Assembly (NCBI RefSeq): GCF_003710825.1
Contig: NZ_RHHQ01000003.1
Location: 62,001 to 126,000 of the forward strand
Source: Brevibacillus fluminis
GTDB taxonomy: Bacteria > Bacillota > Bacilli > Brevibacillales > Brevibacillaceae
Direction of reading: 5' to 3'
Length of the DNA: 64,000 nt
Part shown: positions 24,713 through 33,098 of the stretch, piece by piece
Layout: each line of letters opens with the position of its first letter
How positions within the stretch are numbered: the first letter of the stretch is position 1
Notes under the pieces: model-generated
Database searches by the model: none
What the model saw: the letters and a program-made list of their open reading frames with translations, nothing else
Told to the model about the DNA's origin: nothing
Translations under genes and position numbers: made by a program

Positions 24713-24804
24713 GCCCCCGCCCCCCAGCGAATTCAATACACCACTTTATGATATGTCTCGGCGCGGAATCAGGAATGGACGATCGCCCACTTTTTGCACA
24801 CGGT

Positions 24805-24833
24805 AAAAAGGCGATCAGATTCCGATCGCCTTC
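24805..24833 (-). terminator. Terminator of the DUF3817 gene
   Basis: GGCGATC and GATCGCC flank a 7-nt loop, followed on the minus strand by TTTTT; it lies 60 bp after the DUF3817 stop codon. Confidence 0.75.
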
Positions 24834-24892
24834 TAAGGTCATTCATGCGATTAAAAAATACGTAGTTCCAATTGCTGCACCATTTCCTAAGA

Positions 24893-25177
24893 CTATTCTT
24901 TGCGCAAGCGGGAATCAAGAATAAAGTTGCCGAACGGCACGAATGCGATCACGAACGTGAACAGTACGCGGCCGAATTTCCAGCCGTCCGCAATCGTGAC
25001 ATTGATGAGCGCGATCAAGTACAGAACAAAAAAGAGCCCGTGTAGGCCACCTGCTACCGTCACGACTTGCGGGAATCCCGCGAAGTATTTCAACGGCATG
25101 GCGATGAAAAGCAGAAACAGGTAAGAAAGACCTTCGATCAGTGCGATGAGACGCATGCGCGACAAGGCTGTTTTCAA
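24893..25177 (-). CDS. DUF3817 membrane protein (YdzA-like)
   Basis: Small membrane protein of 94 aa with three hydrophobic helices. It opens with LSRMRLIALIEGLSYLFLLF and contains GGLHGLFFVLYLIAL and FVPFGNFILD, all typical of DUF3817. No enzymatic function is known for the family. Single gene with a terminator. The 271 bp upstream, up to the DUF1904 gene, contain promoters for both divergent genes and nothing else I can identify. Confidence 0.85.
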   Translation of the reverse strand: MKTALSRMRLIALIEGLSYLFLLFIAMPLKYFAGFPQVVTVAGGLHGLFFVLYLIALINVTIADGWKFGRVLFTFVIAFVPFGNFILDSRLRKE

Positions 25178-25448
25178 AAGGGAAGCACCTCCACAAATTA
25201 CGTAAAACTAAAATCGACGGCAGTCGATCAGGATTGTCCGCTTTGATTATAGTTGATTAAGCACATTAACATAATGGCAATAGTGCTTTGTTCATAATAA
25301 TTTCAATTGTGTGTGAAAGTGATGGAACGAAATCGCGCTAAATGTGCCGCTCCCCTTGACGATTGCACGATTTTCGTTACACACGCTGCGAGGGAAGCTG
25401 ACTTTTTTTGCTATAATGGAGCCATTCGACGAAAAGGAGACATGTCCC

Positions 25449-25781
25449 ATGCCACATTTACTCGTTCGCGGTGTTAGCGTTGAACAAATGAAACAGATCA
25501 GCTCGCCGCTTGTTGAAGAATTAGCCGCTATTTGCCAGTGCGGCACCGATAATTTCACCATTGAAGTCTTGTCCACGACAGCCGTTTTCGCAGGGTCTGT
25601 CGTCGAATCGTTCCCGTTCATCGAGGTCGCTTGGTTCGAACGCGGACTCGAGACGCGCGACCGGTTCGCCCAAGCGCTGTCCAGACACGTTCGTGAGACC
25701 GGAGTGGCGGAAATCGAGGTCGCTTTCAAAACGTACCGCGAAGACAGCTACTATCTGAACGGCGAGCGCTGCTTTGAATAA
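25449..25781 (+). CDS. DUF1904 family protein
   Basis: Protein of 110 aa matching DUF1904: MPHLLVRGVSVEQMKQISSP at the start, then CQCGTDNFTIEVLST and FPFIEVAWFERG. The family has a tautomerase-like fold, but no activity is established. The start at 25449 follows AAAAGGAGA. Single gene, about 120 bp before the amidohydrolase gene. Confidence 0.83.
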   Translation: MPHLLVRGVSVEQMKQISSPLVEELAAICQCGTDNFTIEVLSTTAVFAGSVVESFPFIEVAWFERGLETRDRFAQALSRHVRETGVAEIEVAFKTYREDSYYLNGERCFE

Positions 25782-25903
25782 AAGCAGCGTTCGTATAAAA
25801 AAGTAAAAATTTTTAAAAAACTAGTAAATCACCAGCAAAACGAATCGCTTCCGTCGCTCTATACTAGGAGATATACGCCCAATTTGGAAAGGATGAGTGA
25901 CGG

Positions 25904-27124
25904 ATGCATTCTCTGTACTGGCTCACAAACGTGCGATTGGACAGCGGCTTTGAAGAAGATGAAGATGGCGTGGTACACACGCGCTCTGAACTGTGCCACC
26001 TGAAAGTGGAAAACGGCAAAATCGAAGACATTCGCCCCGCCAGCCTGCCGCTTGACACTGATCTCCCTCGCTATGATGCGAAAGAACTTCTTGCACTCCC
26101 TTCCTTTGTAGAAAAGCACAACCATCTCGACAAAACATACATGGGCTATAAATGGAAATCGTGCAAGCCGGTGAACGGCCTGATCGAGCGGCTTAACTTT
26201 GAAGCCAAGGAATCGCTCGTCTTACTTGACAGTGTAAAAACCCGGGCGATGGCGATGCTGTCGTTGATCTCCGCCGCCGGCTCCACGCATATTCGCACGC
26301 ATGTCAATATCGACCCACACGTCGGGCTGAAAAATTTGGAAGGGGTACGCGAGGCGCTGGAGGCGTTCAGCGACAAGCTGACCTATGAAATCGTCGCTTT
26401 TCCGCAGCACGGCCTCTTGCGCACACAGTCTGTTGCGCTGATGCGCCAGGCGATGAAGGAAGGCGCCACTTTGGTCGGTGGGCTTGATCCCGCAGGAGTG
26501 GACGAAAATATCGAGCACTCCCTTTCGCAAATGATGGAGATCGCGGTGGAAGCCGATGCCGATGTCGACATCCACCTGCACGACGGCTCGCTGCTCGGGC
26601 TGCATACGATGAAGCGACTCGCAGCCATGACCGAGGAAGCTGGCTGGCAAAACCGGATGGCGATCAGCCACGCATTCGCGCTCGGCGATGTGCCTGTCGA
26701 GCAAGCGAGCGAGATGATCGACCGCTTCGCCGAATTGGGCATCCAGATCATGTCGACCGTACCGATCAACAGAGCCATGCCGCCAATCCCGCTCCTGCAT
26801 GAAAAAGACGTCATGGTCGCGCTTGGCTGTGATGGCTTCTATGACTCGTGGGCGCCCTATGGCGGCGGTGAGGTGCTCGACAAAGCGAATCGCCTGGCCG
26901 AACGCTGCCGCTGGATCGATGAGCGTTCGCTGACGGAAGCACTGACGTTCATCACAGGCGGCAAAACGACGCTGGACCGCAACGGAAACCGACTGTGGCC
27001 CCAGATCGGCGATGAGGCAAGCCTCGTCCTTGTGGAAGCGACTTGCTCAGCGGAAACCATCGCCCGCCGCTCAAAGCGAACAGCAGTCCTGTTCAAAGGA
27101 AAGCTCGCGCACGGGTCGCTCTAG
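25904..27124 (+). CDS. Amidohydrolase (cytosine deaminase-like)
   Basis: Metal-dependent hydrolase of 406 aa in the amidohydrolase superfamily, close to the cytosine-deaminase branch. His72 and His74 (KHNHLDKTY) are metal ligands, ADVDIHLHDG and ISHAFALG provide further histidines, and GCDGFYDSWAPYG carries the catalytic aspartate. The substrate could be a pyrimidine, creatinine-like or other cyclic amidine compound. The start has GGAAAGGATGAGTG upstream. It is followed 80 bp later by the LOG-family gene on the same strand, which also handles nucleobase compounds, so they could share a salvage role. Confidence 0.87.
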   Translation: MHSLYWLTNVRLDSGFEEDEDGVVHTRSELCHLKVENGKIEDIRPASLPLDTDLPRYDAKELLALPSFVEKHNHLDKTYMGYKWKSCKPVNGLIERLNFEAKESLVLLDSVKTRAMAMLSLISAAGSTHIRTHVNIDPHVGLKNLEGVREALEAFSDKLTYEIVAFPQHGLLRTQSVALMRQAMKEGATLVGGLDPAGVDENIEHSLSQMMEIAVEADADVDIHLHDGSLLGLHTMKRLAAMTEEAGWQNRMAISHAFALGDVPVEQASEMIDRFAELGIQIMSTVPINRAMPPIPLLHEKDVMVALGCDGFYDSWAPYGGGEVLDKANRLAERCRWIDERSLTEALTFITGGKTTLDRNGNRLWPQIGDEASLVLVEATCSAETIARRSKRTAVLFKGKLAHGSL

Positions 27125-27205
27125 CAATTCGCTTACTTGCCCTTTCCTTCCCTTTCGAATGTCCTTATACTTGTGGATAGAGTCGAAGGGAGTGGACAAA
27201 AGCGG

Positions 27206-27784
27206 ATGAAACGAGTATGTGTTTACGCAGGCTCCAATTTGGGGGCGCATCCAGACTATGTGCATCATGCCAAAGAATTGGGACGTGCGCTTGTAAATAA
27301 CGGATTGGAGCTGGTTTATGGCGGTTCCCGGGTGGGTCTGATGGGCGAGTTGGCCAATCAGGTGCTGGAGCTCGGCGGAAGCGTCACCGGCGTGATGCCG
27401 ACCGGACTGTTTCGCGGCGAGGTGGTCCATACCGGACTGACGCAGCTGATCGAGGTAAAAGATATGCACGAGCGGAAATCGACCATGAGCAGGCTGGCTG
27501 ACGCCTACATTGCGCTTCCCGGCGGCTTCGGGACGTTTGAAGAATTGTTTGAGATGATTTGCTGGGCACAGATCGGAATCCATCAAAAACCGATCGGCAT
27601 TTTCAATATCGCTGGCTACTACACACCGTTGCTGCAGATGATCGACCATTCGATCGCAGCCGGATTCGTCAAAGAAGAGCACAAGCAATTGGTGCTTTCG
27701 GCATCGGACAGCGAATCGCTGATCCAACTGCTCCAATCATACGTCACTCCCGTGTTCGGGAACAAATGGAACCAGCTCTCCTAG
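27206..27784 (+). CDS. LOG-family nucleoside monophosphate phosphoribohydrolase
   Basis: Lysine-decarboxylase-like Rossmann protein (LOG/TIGR00730), 192 aa. GGSRVGLMG (39-47) and the signature PGGFGTFEE (105-113) are intact, with Arg/Lys at the usual active-site places. Enzymes of this group release the base from nucleoside 5'-monophosphates and are not lysine decarboxylases. It ends 4 bp inside the end of the convergent lipoprotein gene. The start at 27206 has GAAGGGAG about 13 bp upstream, rather far. Confidence 0.88.
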   Translation: MKRVCVYAGSNLGAHPDYVHHAKELGRALVNNGLELVYGGSRVGLMGELANQVLELGGSVTGVMPTGLFRGEVVHTGLTQLIEVKDMHERKSTMSRLADAYIALPGGFGTFEELFEMICWAQIGIHQKPIGIFNIAGYYTPLLQMIDHSIAAGFVKEEHKQLVLSASDSESLIQLLQSYVTPVFGNKWNQLS

Positions 27785-28533
27785 GCTGGTTCCTCTTCTT
27801 TTTTCGTTAGCAGCTGCTTTGCCAGCTCCACCATTCTTCGCTGTACGGCCTCATCTACTTGATTCCCATTCACCACGTAATTGATTTGATACAAATACCC
27901 ATGCGCATAAAAATCCAGTTCATTGGCGCTCGTTGTCGTCATAGACACGCGATTCGCCGCTTCGTCGTAGTCATAATAATGGGAGACGTAGCCGCCGTTC
28001 GTTTGCAAAATATGATGGAAAAGCTGCGTATCCTTGCCTGCCTTTTCCACGAGAAGCTTGTTGCCGAACAGATCGACGCCCGACTCGGCAACGGTAAGGC
28101 CCGCAAACGGGTCCACTTTCGCCTCTGTCATCGTGATGGCCACGAACTCCTCGCCATATTTGCCATACTCATCCTTTTCCTTCAAAAAGACAAGCTGCAC
28201 CTGATTCAGCGGAGTTTTGGACGTTTCATCCGTGAAGGTCACCAGGTAGGCCGAAGCCTTCCCCACCTGAAACGGCAGGTTTTGCACACCGAGCTTACTT
28301 ACGCTATCTCGTATCTGTTCAGGCATGTGCGGAATCGCCGCTTCGATGGCAAGCGGCATCACATGCTTTACATCCGTAACATGCTGATAAAGCTGGTACG
28401 GCTCGCTGCGAACAAGGCTGTCACCGTCTGCTCGTTCCAGCGGGCCTTCTGATACCGAGCAGCCGCTGAGCAGACATGCAAGCAGGAAGCCATGCACACC
28501 CCTTGTCATGAGGCTGCATTTCTTTCCGTCCAT
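27781..28533 (-). CDS. Lipoprotein of unknown function
   Basis: Protein of 250 aa with a clear lipoprotein signal: positive N-terminus, hydrophobic segment and lipobox LLSGC with Cys25, giving attachment to the outer face of the cell membrane. The mature part has no motif I recognise; it is mixed alpha/beta and rich in charged residues. GAAAGGAAA precedes the ATG. Its stop overlaps that of the convergent LOG gene by 4 bp, and no terminator separates them. Confidence 0.78.
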   Translation of the reverse strand: MDGKKCSLMTRGVHGFLLACLLSGCSVSEGPLERADGDSLVRSEPYQLYQHVTDVKHVMPLAIEAAIPHMPEQIRDSVSKLGVQNLPFQVGKASAYLVTFTDETSKTPLNQVQLVFLKEKDEYGKYGEEFVAITMTEAKVDPFAGLTVAESGVDLFGNKLLVEKAGKDTQLFHHILQTNGGYVSHYYDYDEAANRVSMTTTSANELDFYAHGYLYQINYVVNGNQVDEAVQRRMVELAKQLLTKKEEEPA

Positions 28534-28688
28534 ATGTATTTCCTTTCTGGCAAAACACAGCTGCCATGCTTTCTTTTCTTTTTGCCAAGACGACCGTATA
28601 ATGGGAATGTTTCAATCCGAAATTTTTTTACAGATAAGAATTTATAAAATTGGCGTAGCTAGGTTTTCTAATCGTTAGGGGGATGCTG

Positions 28689-29090
28689 ATGCTGACGAAA
28701 GTTTTTGTTTACGGTACATTGTGCCAAGGCCAACGCTACCATCACATCATCGCGCCTTTTGCTAAACACACGCAAAAAGCGACGGTGCGCGGCACACTGT
28801 ATGATCTGCCGGTCGGGTACCCCGCCATGATCGAAGGCGACAACCCGGTGAAAGGCGAACTGGTCGAGCTGCAAAATGTGCCCGAAGCACTCCGCCTACT
28901 CGACGAGCTGGAAGATTACGAGCCGAATCGCGATACGAATGAATATGAGCGGATCGTGGTCAAAGCGGTCACCGAACGCGGAGACGAGGTGGAGTGCTAC
29001 CTCTACCTGTATGCCCCTAATCGTCGGGAGTGGCTTGCCGAACACGGCACACTGGTACCTGGCGGAGATTGGCCGTCATTTAAGGGATAA
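28689..29090 (+). CDS. Gamma-glutamylcyclotransferase-like protein
   Basis: AIG2/GGCT-fold protein of 133 aa. VFVYGTLCQGQ (substrate loop YGTL, 8-11) and the later ELVELQNVPEALRLLDELEDYEP segment with the conserved glutamate match the family. Members cleave gamma-glutamylamine or gamma-glutamyl peptides to 5-oxoproline, or have related roles. I use the ATG at 28689, which is spaced 6 bp from TTAGGGGG; the ATG at 28683 touches that site. Its end overlaps the convergent gene by 11 bp. Confidence 0.85.
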   Translation: MLTKVFVYGTLCQGQRYHHIIAPFAKHTQKATVRGTLYDLPVGYPAMIEGDNPVKGELVELQNVPEALRLLDELEDYEPNRDTNEYERIVVKAVTERGDEVECYLYLYAPNRREWLAEHGTLVPGGDWPSFKG

Positions 29091-29601
29091 GAATTGCGTT
29101 CCTCATCCGGATCATGGACGCATGCAGCGTCGAACCAAGCAGAACATCCCGTAACGGTCCGAGTGTTGGCGTCATCCTCAGCTCGACCTCTGCATCGGCT
29201 AACGTCCGCAAAAGGTCGCCGACCGGCTCCACGGAAAGCGGCGTAACCGGCTGCTTTGCAATGAAGTATCCCGCTCCCTCATCAATGCAGCGAAACGACC
29301 CGGCCGCAAAACGATAGACATAGACGTTGGTTTCCCTGATTTTATCAAGCCAGCGGTTTTCGACGGTAATGACCATACGTGCAGCGGTATGCCCCAAAAA
29401 TCGCTCTCGATCCCCATCAGTCGTAGCGGGAGTGGACCAGAATGCGATGCGCGGACAATCCCGGGGGAAAAAGTACAGCGGCGCCCTCTTTTCATCGATG
29501 GCCCACACGACAGGCCCCAAATCCGGATGCGACGGATGGCAGCGCGGCTCGAAACGCGTGATGGTTGCCTCTTCGCTAAAATGATAATAATACACGGTCA
29601 T
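29080..29601 (-). CDS. DUF6886-like hypothetical protein
   Basis: Protein of 173 aa beginning YYYHFSEEATITRFEPR, followed by PVVWAIDEKRAPLYFFPRDCPRIAFW. This looks like the ADP-ribosyltransferase-shaped DUF6886 group of Bacillales, recognised from the HFSE...VWAID...PRDCPR sequence of motifs. No function is established. It is followed on the same strand, upstream, by a GNAT gene whose stop is 3 bp before this start, so they form a two-gene operon. Confidence 0.7.
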   Translation of the reverse strand: MTVYYYHFSEEATITRFEPRCHPSHPDLGPVVWAIDEKRAPLYFFPRDCPRIAFWSTPATTDGDRERFLGHTAARMVITVENRWLDKIRETNVYVYRFAAGSFRCIDEGAGYFIAKQPVTPLSVEPVGDLLRTLADAEVELRMTPTLGPLRDVLLGSTLHASMIRMRNAILIP

Positions 29602-29603
29602 GT

Positions 29604-30122
29604 TTATGCCCGCTCGGCCCGATAATATTCAGGACGCAGCATCGACATCACGACAAGCGACTCGAACGAATCGCCGTTTTTCAGGCATTCCCGGGTAACG
29701 CCCTCCACGATGAAGCCTTCTGATTCATACAAGTGCCTGGCGCGTGCATTCTGTTCTTTCACATCGAGCCATAACCGATGGGCTCCCGCATGCTCGAACA
29801 CCCACTGCTTAATTAGCTTCAATGCCTCTCTGCCGTAGCCTTTTCCTTTTTCAGTGATGGCAATGCGCTTCAACTCTATGCTATGATGCGGATTTTGCAA
29901 ACCGGCCACGATCAGATAGCCGATCTGCTTCCTCTCTCCGATTGTTTCGATTACGATATGTCCCGTGTCTGCTTCCTTTGTCGCCTGTTCATGCCTTTCA
30001 GCCGTCCATTGCAGTACGTAGCGGCTGTTCTCTTCATCGCTTTCCGTCACCATCACAAAAGGAATATCATCCGATCGGGTCGGCCGGAACAGCAACATGT
30101 CCGATTGAATCAACGTTTCCAT
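29604..30122 (-). CDS. GNAT acetyltransferase (RimJ/RimL-like)
   Basis: Acetyltransferase of 172 aa in the RimJ/RimL style. It opens with METLIQSDMLLFRPTRSDD and has IELKRIAITEKGKGYGREAL with the acetyl-CoA loop and NARARHLYESEGFIVEG near the end. Substrate unknown. The start is uncertain; the ATG at 30122 has AGGGATGGTG upstream. Likely co-transcribed with the DUF6886-like gene. Confidence 0.85.
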   Translation of the reverse strand: METLIQSDMLLFRPTRSDDIPFVMVTESDEENSRYVLQWTAERHEQATKEADTGHIVIETIGERKQIGYLIVAGLQNPHHSIELKRIAITEKGKGYGREALKLIKQWVFEHAGAHRLWLDVKEQNARARHLYESEGFIVEGVTRECLKNGDSFESLVVMSMLRPEYYRAERA

Positions 30123-30215
30123 TCGATTCACCATCCCTGGCAGGTTTATCCATAAAATTCTAATTGATCGCCAATCTTGTGACAAGATTGCGATGTACAA
30201 GGGAGAGCACTTGAA

Positions 30216-31007
30216 ATGATGATTGAAAAAATCACGGAAGAATTCGATACCGCCCAGATCTTAAGCTATGCGTCACGCGAAAAGCGCGCGTGGGGAGACT
30301 TGTTTTTCAATGAGCAGAATCCGACTCACTACGATGCCAACCATGCCGATGTGAGCGTCCTACCTGCCGATCCTGATGCGGTCATCGACGAGGTGATCCA
30401 GTTTTACCGTGAAAAAGCGATTATTCCACGCTTTTACTTGCACAATGTCGAAGCGCTCGCTCCTTTCATCGAAAAGCTGACCGCTCGCGGCTTCGGCTAT
30501 GAAGAGTTCGATCACGCTGTGCAGCTGTGGAATGGCCAGCTCGCAAACGTCCCTCATGACGATCGAGTCTCGATTGAAAGAGTCAGCTCGCACAATTTCA
30601 CGGAGGCGATGGAAGTCGAGTGCAGCATTGCGGAATTCGGAGGCAGAAAAGTCCGCGAGAAGGCGTTCCAGCTGGAGTTTGCCAATCCCGCTTACGATTA
30701 CTACTTGCTGTACGTAGACGGCGTAGCCGCCTCGACTGCCTGTACTTTCAAGACCGGCTCGCACATCCGACTGGAAAATGTGGCCACTCGCAAGGAATGG
30801 CGCGGACAGGGACTGATCGGCATCCTCATTCGCCACATGCAGGAAGAAGTTGCCCTGCAAGGCTACAAGCAGTTTTGGGTGTATCCGATCAACGAACAGG
30901 TCGAGAAAGTGTACAAGCGCTACCATTTCGATACGGTTGGCCGATTGCGTATGGCACACGCTTTTCTAGGCGGGAAAAGCATCAAAGAGATTCACGCCGG
31001 AAACTGA
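30216..31007 (+). CDS. GNAT acetyltransferase, 263 aa
   Basis: Two-part protein. The first 120 residues form a divergent GNAT-like or linker region, and the C-terminal half has the typical VATRKEWRGQGLIGILIRHM acetyl-CoA loop and the VEKVYKRYHFDTVG ending. The length fits bacterial GNATs with a degenerate first domain. Substrate unknown. CAAGGGAGAG precedes the start. It is divergent from the GNAT at 29604-30122 and convergent with that at 31010-31546, giving three acetyltransferase genes in a row. Confidence 0.84.
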   Translation: MMIEKITEEFDTAQILSYASREKRAWGDLFFNEQNPTHYDANHADVSVLPADPDAVIDEVIQFYREKAIIPRFYLHNVEALAPFIEKLTARGFGYEEFDHAVQLWNGQLANVPHDDRVSIERVSSHNFTEAMEVECSIAEFGGRKVREKAFQLEFANPAYDYYLLYVDGVAASTACTFKTGSHIRLENVATRKEWRGQGLIGILIRHMQEEVALQGYKQFWVYPINEQVEKVYKRYHFDTVGRLRMAHAFLGGKSIKEIHAGN

Positions 31008-31009
31008 AA

Positions 31010-31546
31010 TCAAGCAAACCGGAGAATCAGGTGAATATCCGCCGGTTCCTTTGCAAACAGCTCTGGATCGACACGCTCGGCGAGCTCGCAACCGTAATCG
31101 AGGTAAAAGCCGACGGCCGAGCCCGATTCAGTGGCGGAAATGTACAAACCTGCCGCTCCTCGCGCTACTGCGAGCTCACACATGTTGTCCATCAACCGCT
31201 GGGCAATTCCTTGGCGGCGATAAGCATGGCTGACATAAAGGAACGCCATCTGCAGCAAATCCTGCTTTTCGCCCAGCAAGCGGTTCCCCAGGACTGCGAC
31301 ACCTACCAGCATCTCCCCGGCAAACGCGCCGACCATGCTGCCGCCTTCCTGCAATAGCGGCAGGAGCATGTCGCTATGCTCTGCCACTTGCTGTTCATCC
31401 CAGCGCGTAATTTGATAGTGTACCGGCTCTTTTTGCAGCTCTCCGTCCTTGTACACGTATTTGAATGTCCACTCCTCTTTTCTATCAATCTCCCCGATTC
31501 GCTCTAGCTCTTTCTGCTCCATGATGCGATAGTGTATCGTTTCCAT
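31010..31546 (-). CDS. GNAT acetyltransferase
   Basis: Acetyltransferase of 178 aa with FLYVSHAYRRQGIAQRLMDNM carrying the acetyl-CoA loop and SGSAVGFYLDYGCELAE near the end. The first 60 residues (HYRIMEQKELERIGEIDRKEE) form the substrate-side strand-helix pair. Substrate unknown. Its stop codon lies 2 bp after the stop of the convergent GNAT gene, and no terminator is seen between them. Confidence 0.86.
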   Translation of the reverse strand: METIHYRIMEQKELERIGEIDRKEEWTFKYVYKDGELQKEPVHYQITRWDEQQVAEHSDMLLPLLQEGGSMVGAFAGEMLVGVAVLGNRLLGEKQDLLQMAFLYVSHAYRRQGIAQRLMDNMCELAVARGAAGLYISATESGSAVGFYLDYGCELAERVDPELFAKEPADIHLILRFA

Positions 31547-31614
31547 ATTAACCCACCCTTTTTTTGGTAATGTGCTATGATGAGCCTATCAAATTTTGCT
31601 AAGGACGTGTGGAG

Positions 31615-32376
31615 ATGCCGTTTACTTTCGCCCATCCTGCCGCTGTTATTTGGCTACCGGCACGCTTTCGCCGCTATTTCTGTTTCTCCGGTCTGATCGT
31701 CGGCAGTATGGCCCCTGATTTTGAATACTTTCTCCACTTCAAACCGCATTCGGTGTGGGGGCACACGCTCATCGGCTTTTTCCTCTACAATTTACCGCTT
31801 GCACTCATCGCAAGCTGGTTGTTCCACCGCGTGATCAAGCGACCGTTGCTTTTTCATTTGCCTGCCCCGCTCGATCGCTGGTACGCCCCGTATGCCAGTA
31901 TGTCCTGGTCGATCCGATCAGGCAAAGCATTCCTGTTGTTCGCAAGCTCGGCGATCATCGGAATGGCTACCCACGTGCTGTGGGACCACTTCACGCATCA
32001 GAACGGCTATTTTGTCATGCATGTCGACGCACTACGCACACGCATTCCGCTGTTATTTGCCGAAGTTCCGTTGTACAAGCTAGCCCAGCACTGCAGTACA
32101 CTGGTCGGTTTCGCCTTGATCACCGTGTATTTGTACAAGCTGCGCGACAGGCGGAGAAGCCACGCTTTTCAACAAGGACGCTCACGCGCGCAAAAACGTC
32201 ACTACTGGATTCGCATCATTCTCGCTAGCTGTGTTATTCTGACAAGTAAACTTTGCTTCTTTGCCAGCACTCTTTTTGGATGGCCACCGGTCGGAGAGCT
32301 GGTCGTCACGTCGCTTGACAGCGTGCTGATCGCCACGCTGCTCGTATCGCTGTGGGAAAATCGGCGTCTGACATAA
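31615..32376 (+). CDS. DUF4184 family membrane protein
   Basis: Membrane protein of 253 aa. The opening MPFTFAHPAAVIWLP and GSMAPDFEYFLHF, followed by a histidine-bearing GMATHVLWDHFTHQNGYF segment, are typical of DUF4184. The conserved HP, D and H residues resemble membrane metal-dependent hydrolases, but no activity is known. I choose the ATG at 31615 over an in-frame GTG at 31609 on ribosome-site spacing. The racemase-like gene follows 44 bp later. Confidence 0.83.
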   Translation: MPFTFAHPAAVIWLPARFRRYFCFSGLIVGSMAPDFEYFLHFKPHSVWGHTLIGFFLYNLPLALIASWLFHRVIKRPLLFHLPAPLDRWYAPYASMSWSIRSGKAFLLFASSAIIGMATHVLWDHFTHQNGYFVMHVDALRTRIPLLFAEVPLYKLAQHCSTLVGFALITVYLYKLRDRRRSHAFQQGRSRAQKRHYWIRIILASCVILTSKLCFFASTLFGWPPVGELVVTSLDSVLIATLLVSLWENRRLT

Positions 32377-32420
32377 GAGCAACAACCATTTATTCCGAAA
32401 CGTTGAATGGAGTGATCGTT

Positions 32421-33098
32421 ATGAAAAACACCCCGATTCGCATCAGTTGCTTACACGCCCACCATTCTAACATTGCCCTCATCGATGCGGCGCTTGTGCC
32501 ATTCGACGTGGAGCTTGTGCATTTCGTCGATCCGGGCCTCGTTCATCGCCTCGGGCACGACCCGTCCTTCGACACTCAGCAGGCGGAGCGCAAAATCGCA
32601 GACCAGCTGGACTGGATCACCCGATGTGGAGCAGACCTGCTGTTGATCACGTGCACGAACTACATCGCCGCCATGAAAGATCAGCAATACAGCATTCCGC
32701 TCATCAAAATTGATGAGCCGTTCTTTGCCGAAATGTGTGCTGTGCCAAAACCGATCCGCCTTGTATTCACGAATCCAGCAACCATGGATGGAACAGTGTC
32801 CCGCTTGATGTCCTACGCCGCTTCCAGCGGAAAAGCCCCGCAAATTACGGTCGAGGTCGTTCCCGATTCGTTTGTGCTTGTCATGCAAGGGAAGCTCGAC
32901 GCTTACAATCAGACGGTCAGCAGCTATTTGATCGAGCTGCAGCAGCGAGTGGGCGATGAGGAACAAATTTGGGCGGCACAGCTCTCCATGGTGGCTGCAG
33001 CCCAATTCGCACAACAAAAAACGGGCCTGGAGATCGGCGATCCCCAAAACCCGTTGGTCCGTTATATTGCCCGCTTGATGTCCGAGCGAAACTGCTAA
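32421..33098 (+). CDS. Asp/Glu racemase-superfamily protein
   Basis: Protein of 225 aa with the aspartate/glutamate/hydantoin racemase fold. One active-site cysteine is visible in LLLITCTNY (Cys78). The second racemase cysteine is not obvious in the C-terminal half, where VEVVPDSFV lies, so it may be a lyase, decarboxylase or non-racemising relative. The start at 32421 follows GGAGTGATCG. It may be co-transcribed with the DUF4184 gene and ends overlapping the convergent MFS gene by 4 bp. Confidence 0.72.
   Translation: MKNTPIRISCLHAHHSNIALIDAALVPFDVELVHFVDPGLVHRLGHDPSFDTQQAERKIADQLDWITRCGADLLLITCTNYIAAMKDQQYSIPLIKIDEPFFAEMCAVPKPIRLVFTNPATMDGTVSRLMSYAASSGKAPQITVEVVPDSFVLVMQGKLDAYNQTVSSYLIELQQRVGDEEQIWAAQLSMVAAAQFAQQKTGLEIGDPQNPLVRYIARLMSERNC

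Noticed and set aside
25178..25448. Small RNA or gene in the 271-bp gap
   Set aside because: No hairpin with T run, no ribosome site with a frame; probably just two divergent promoters.
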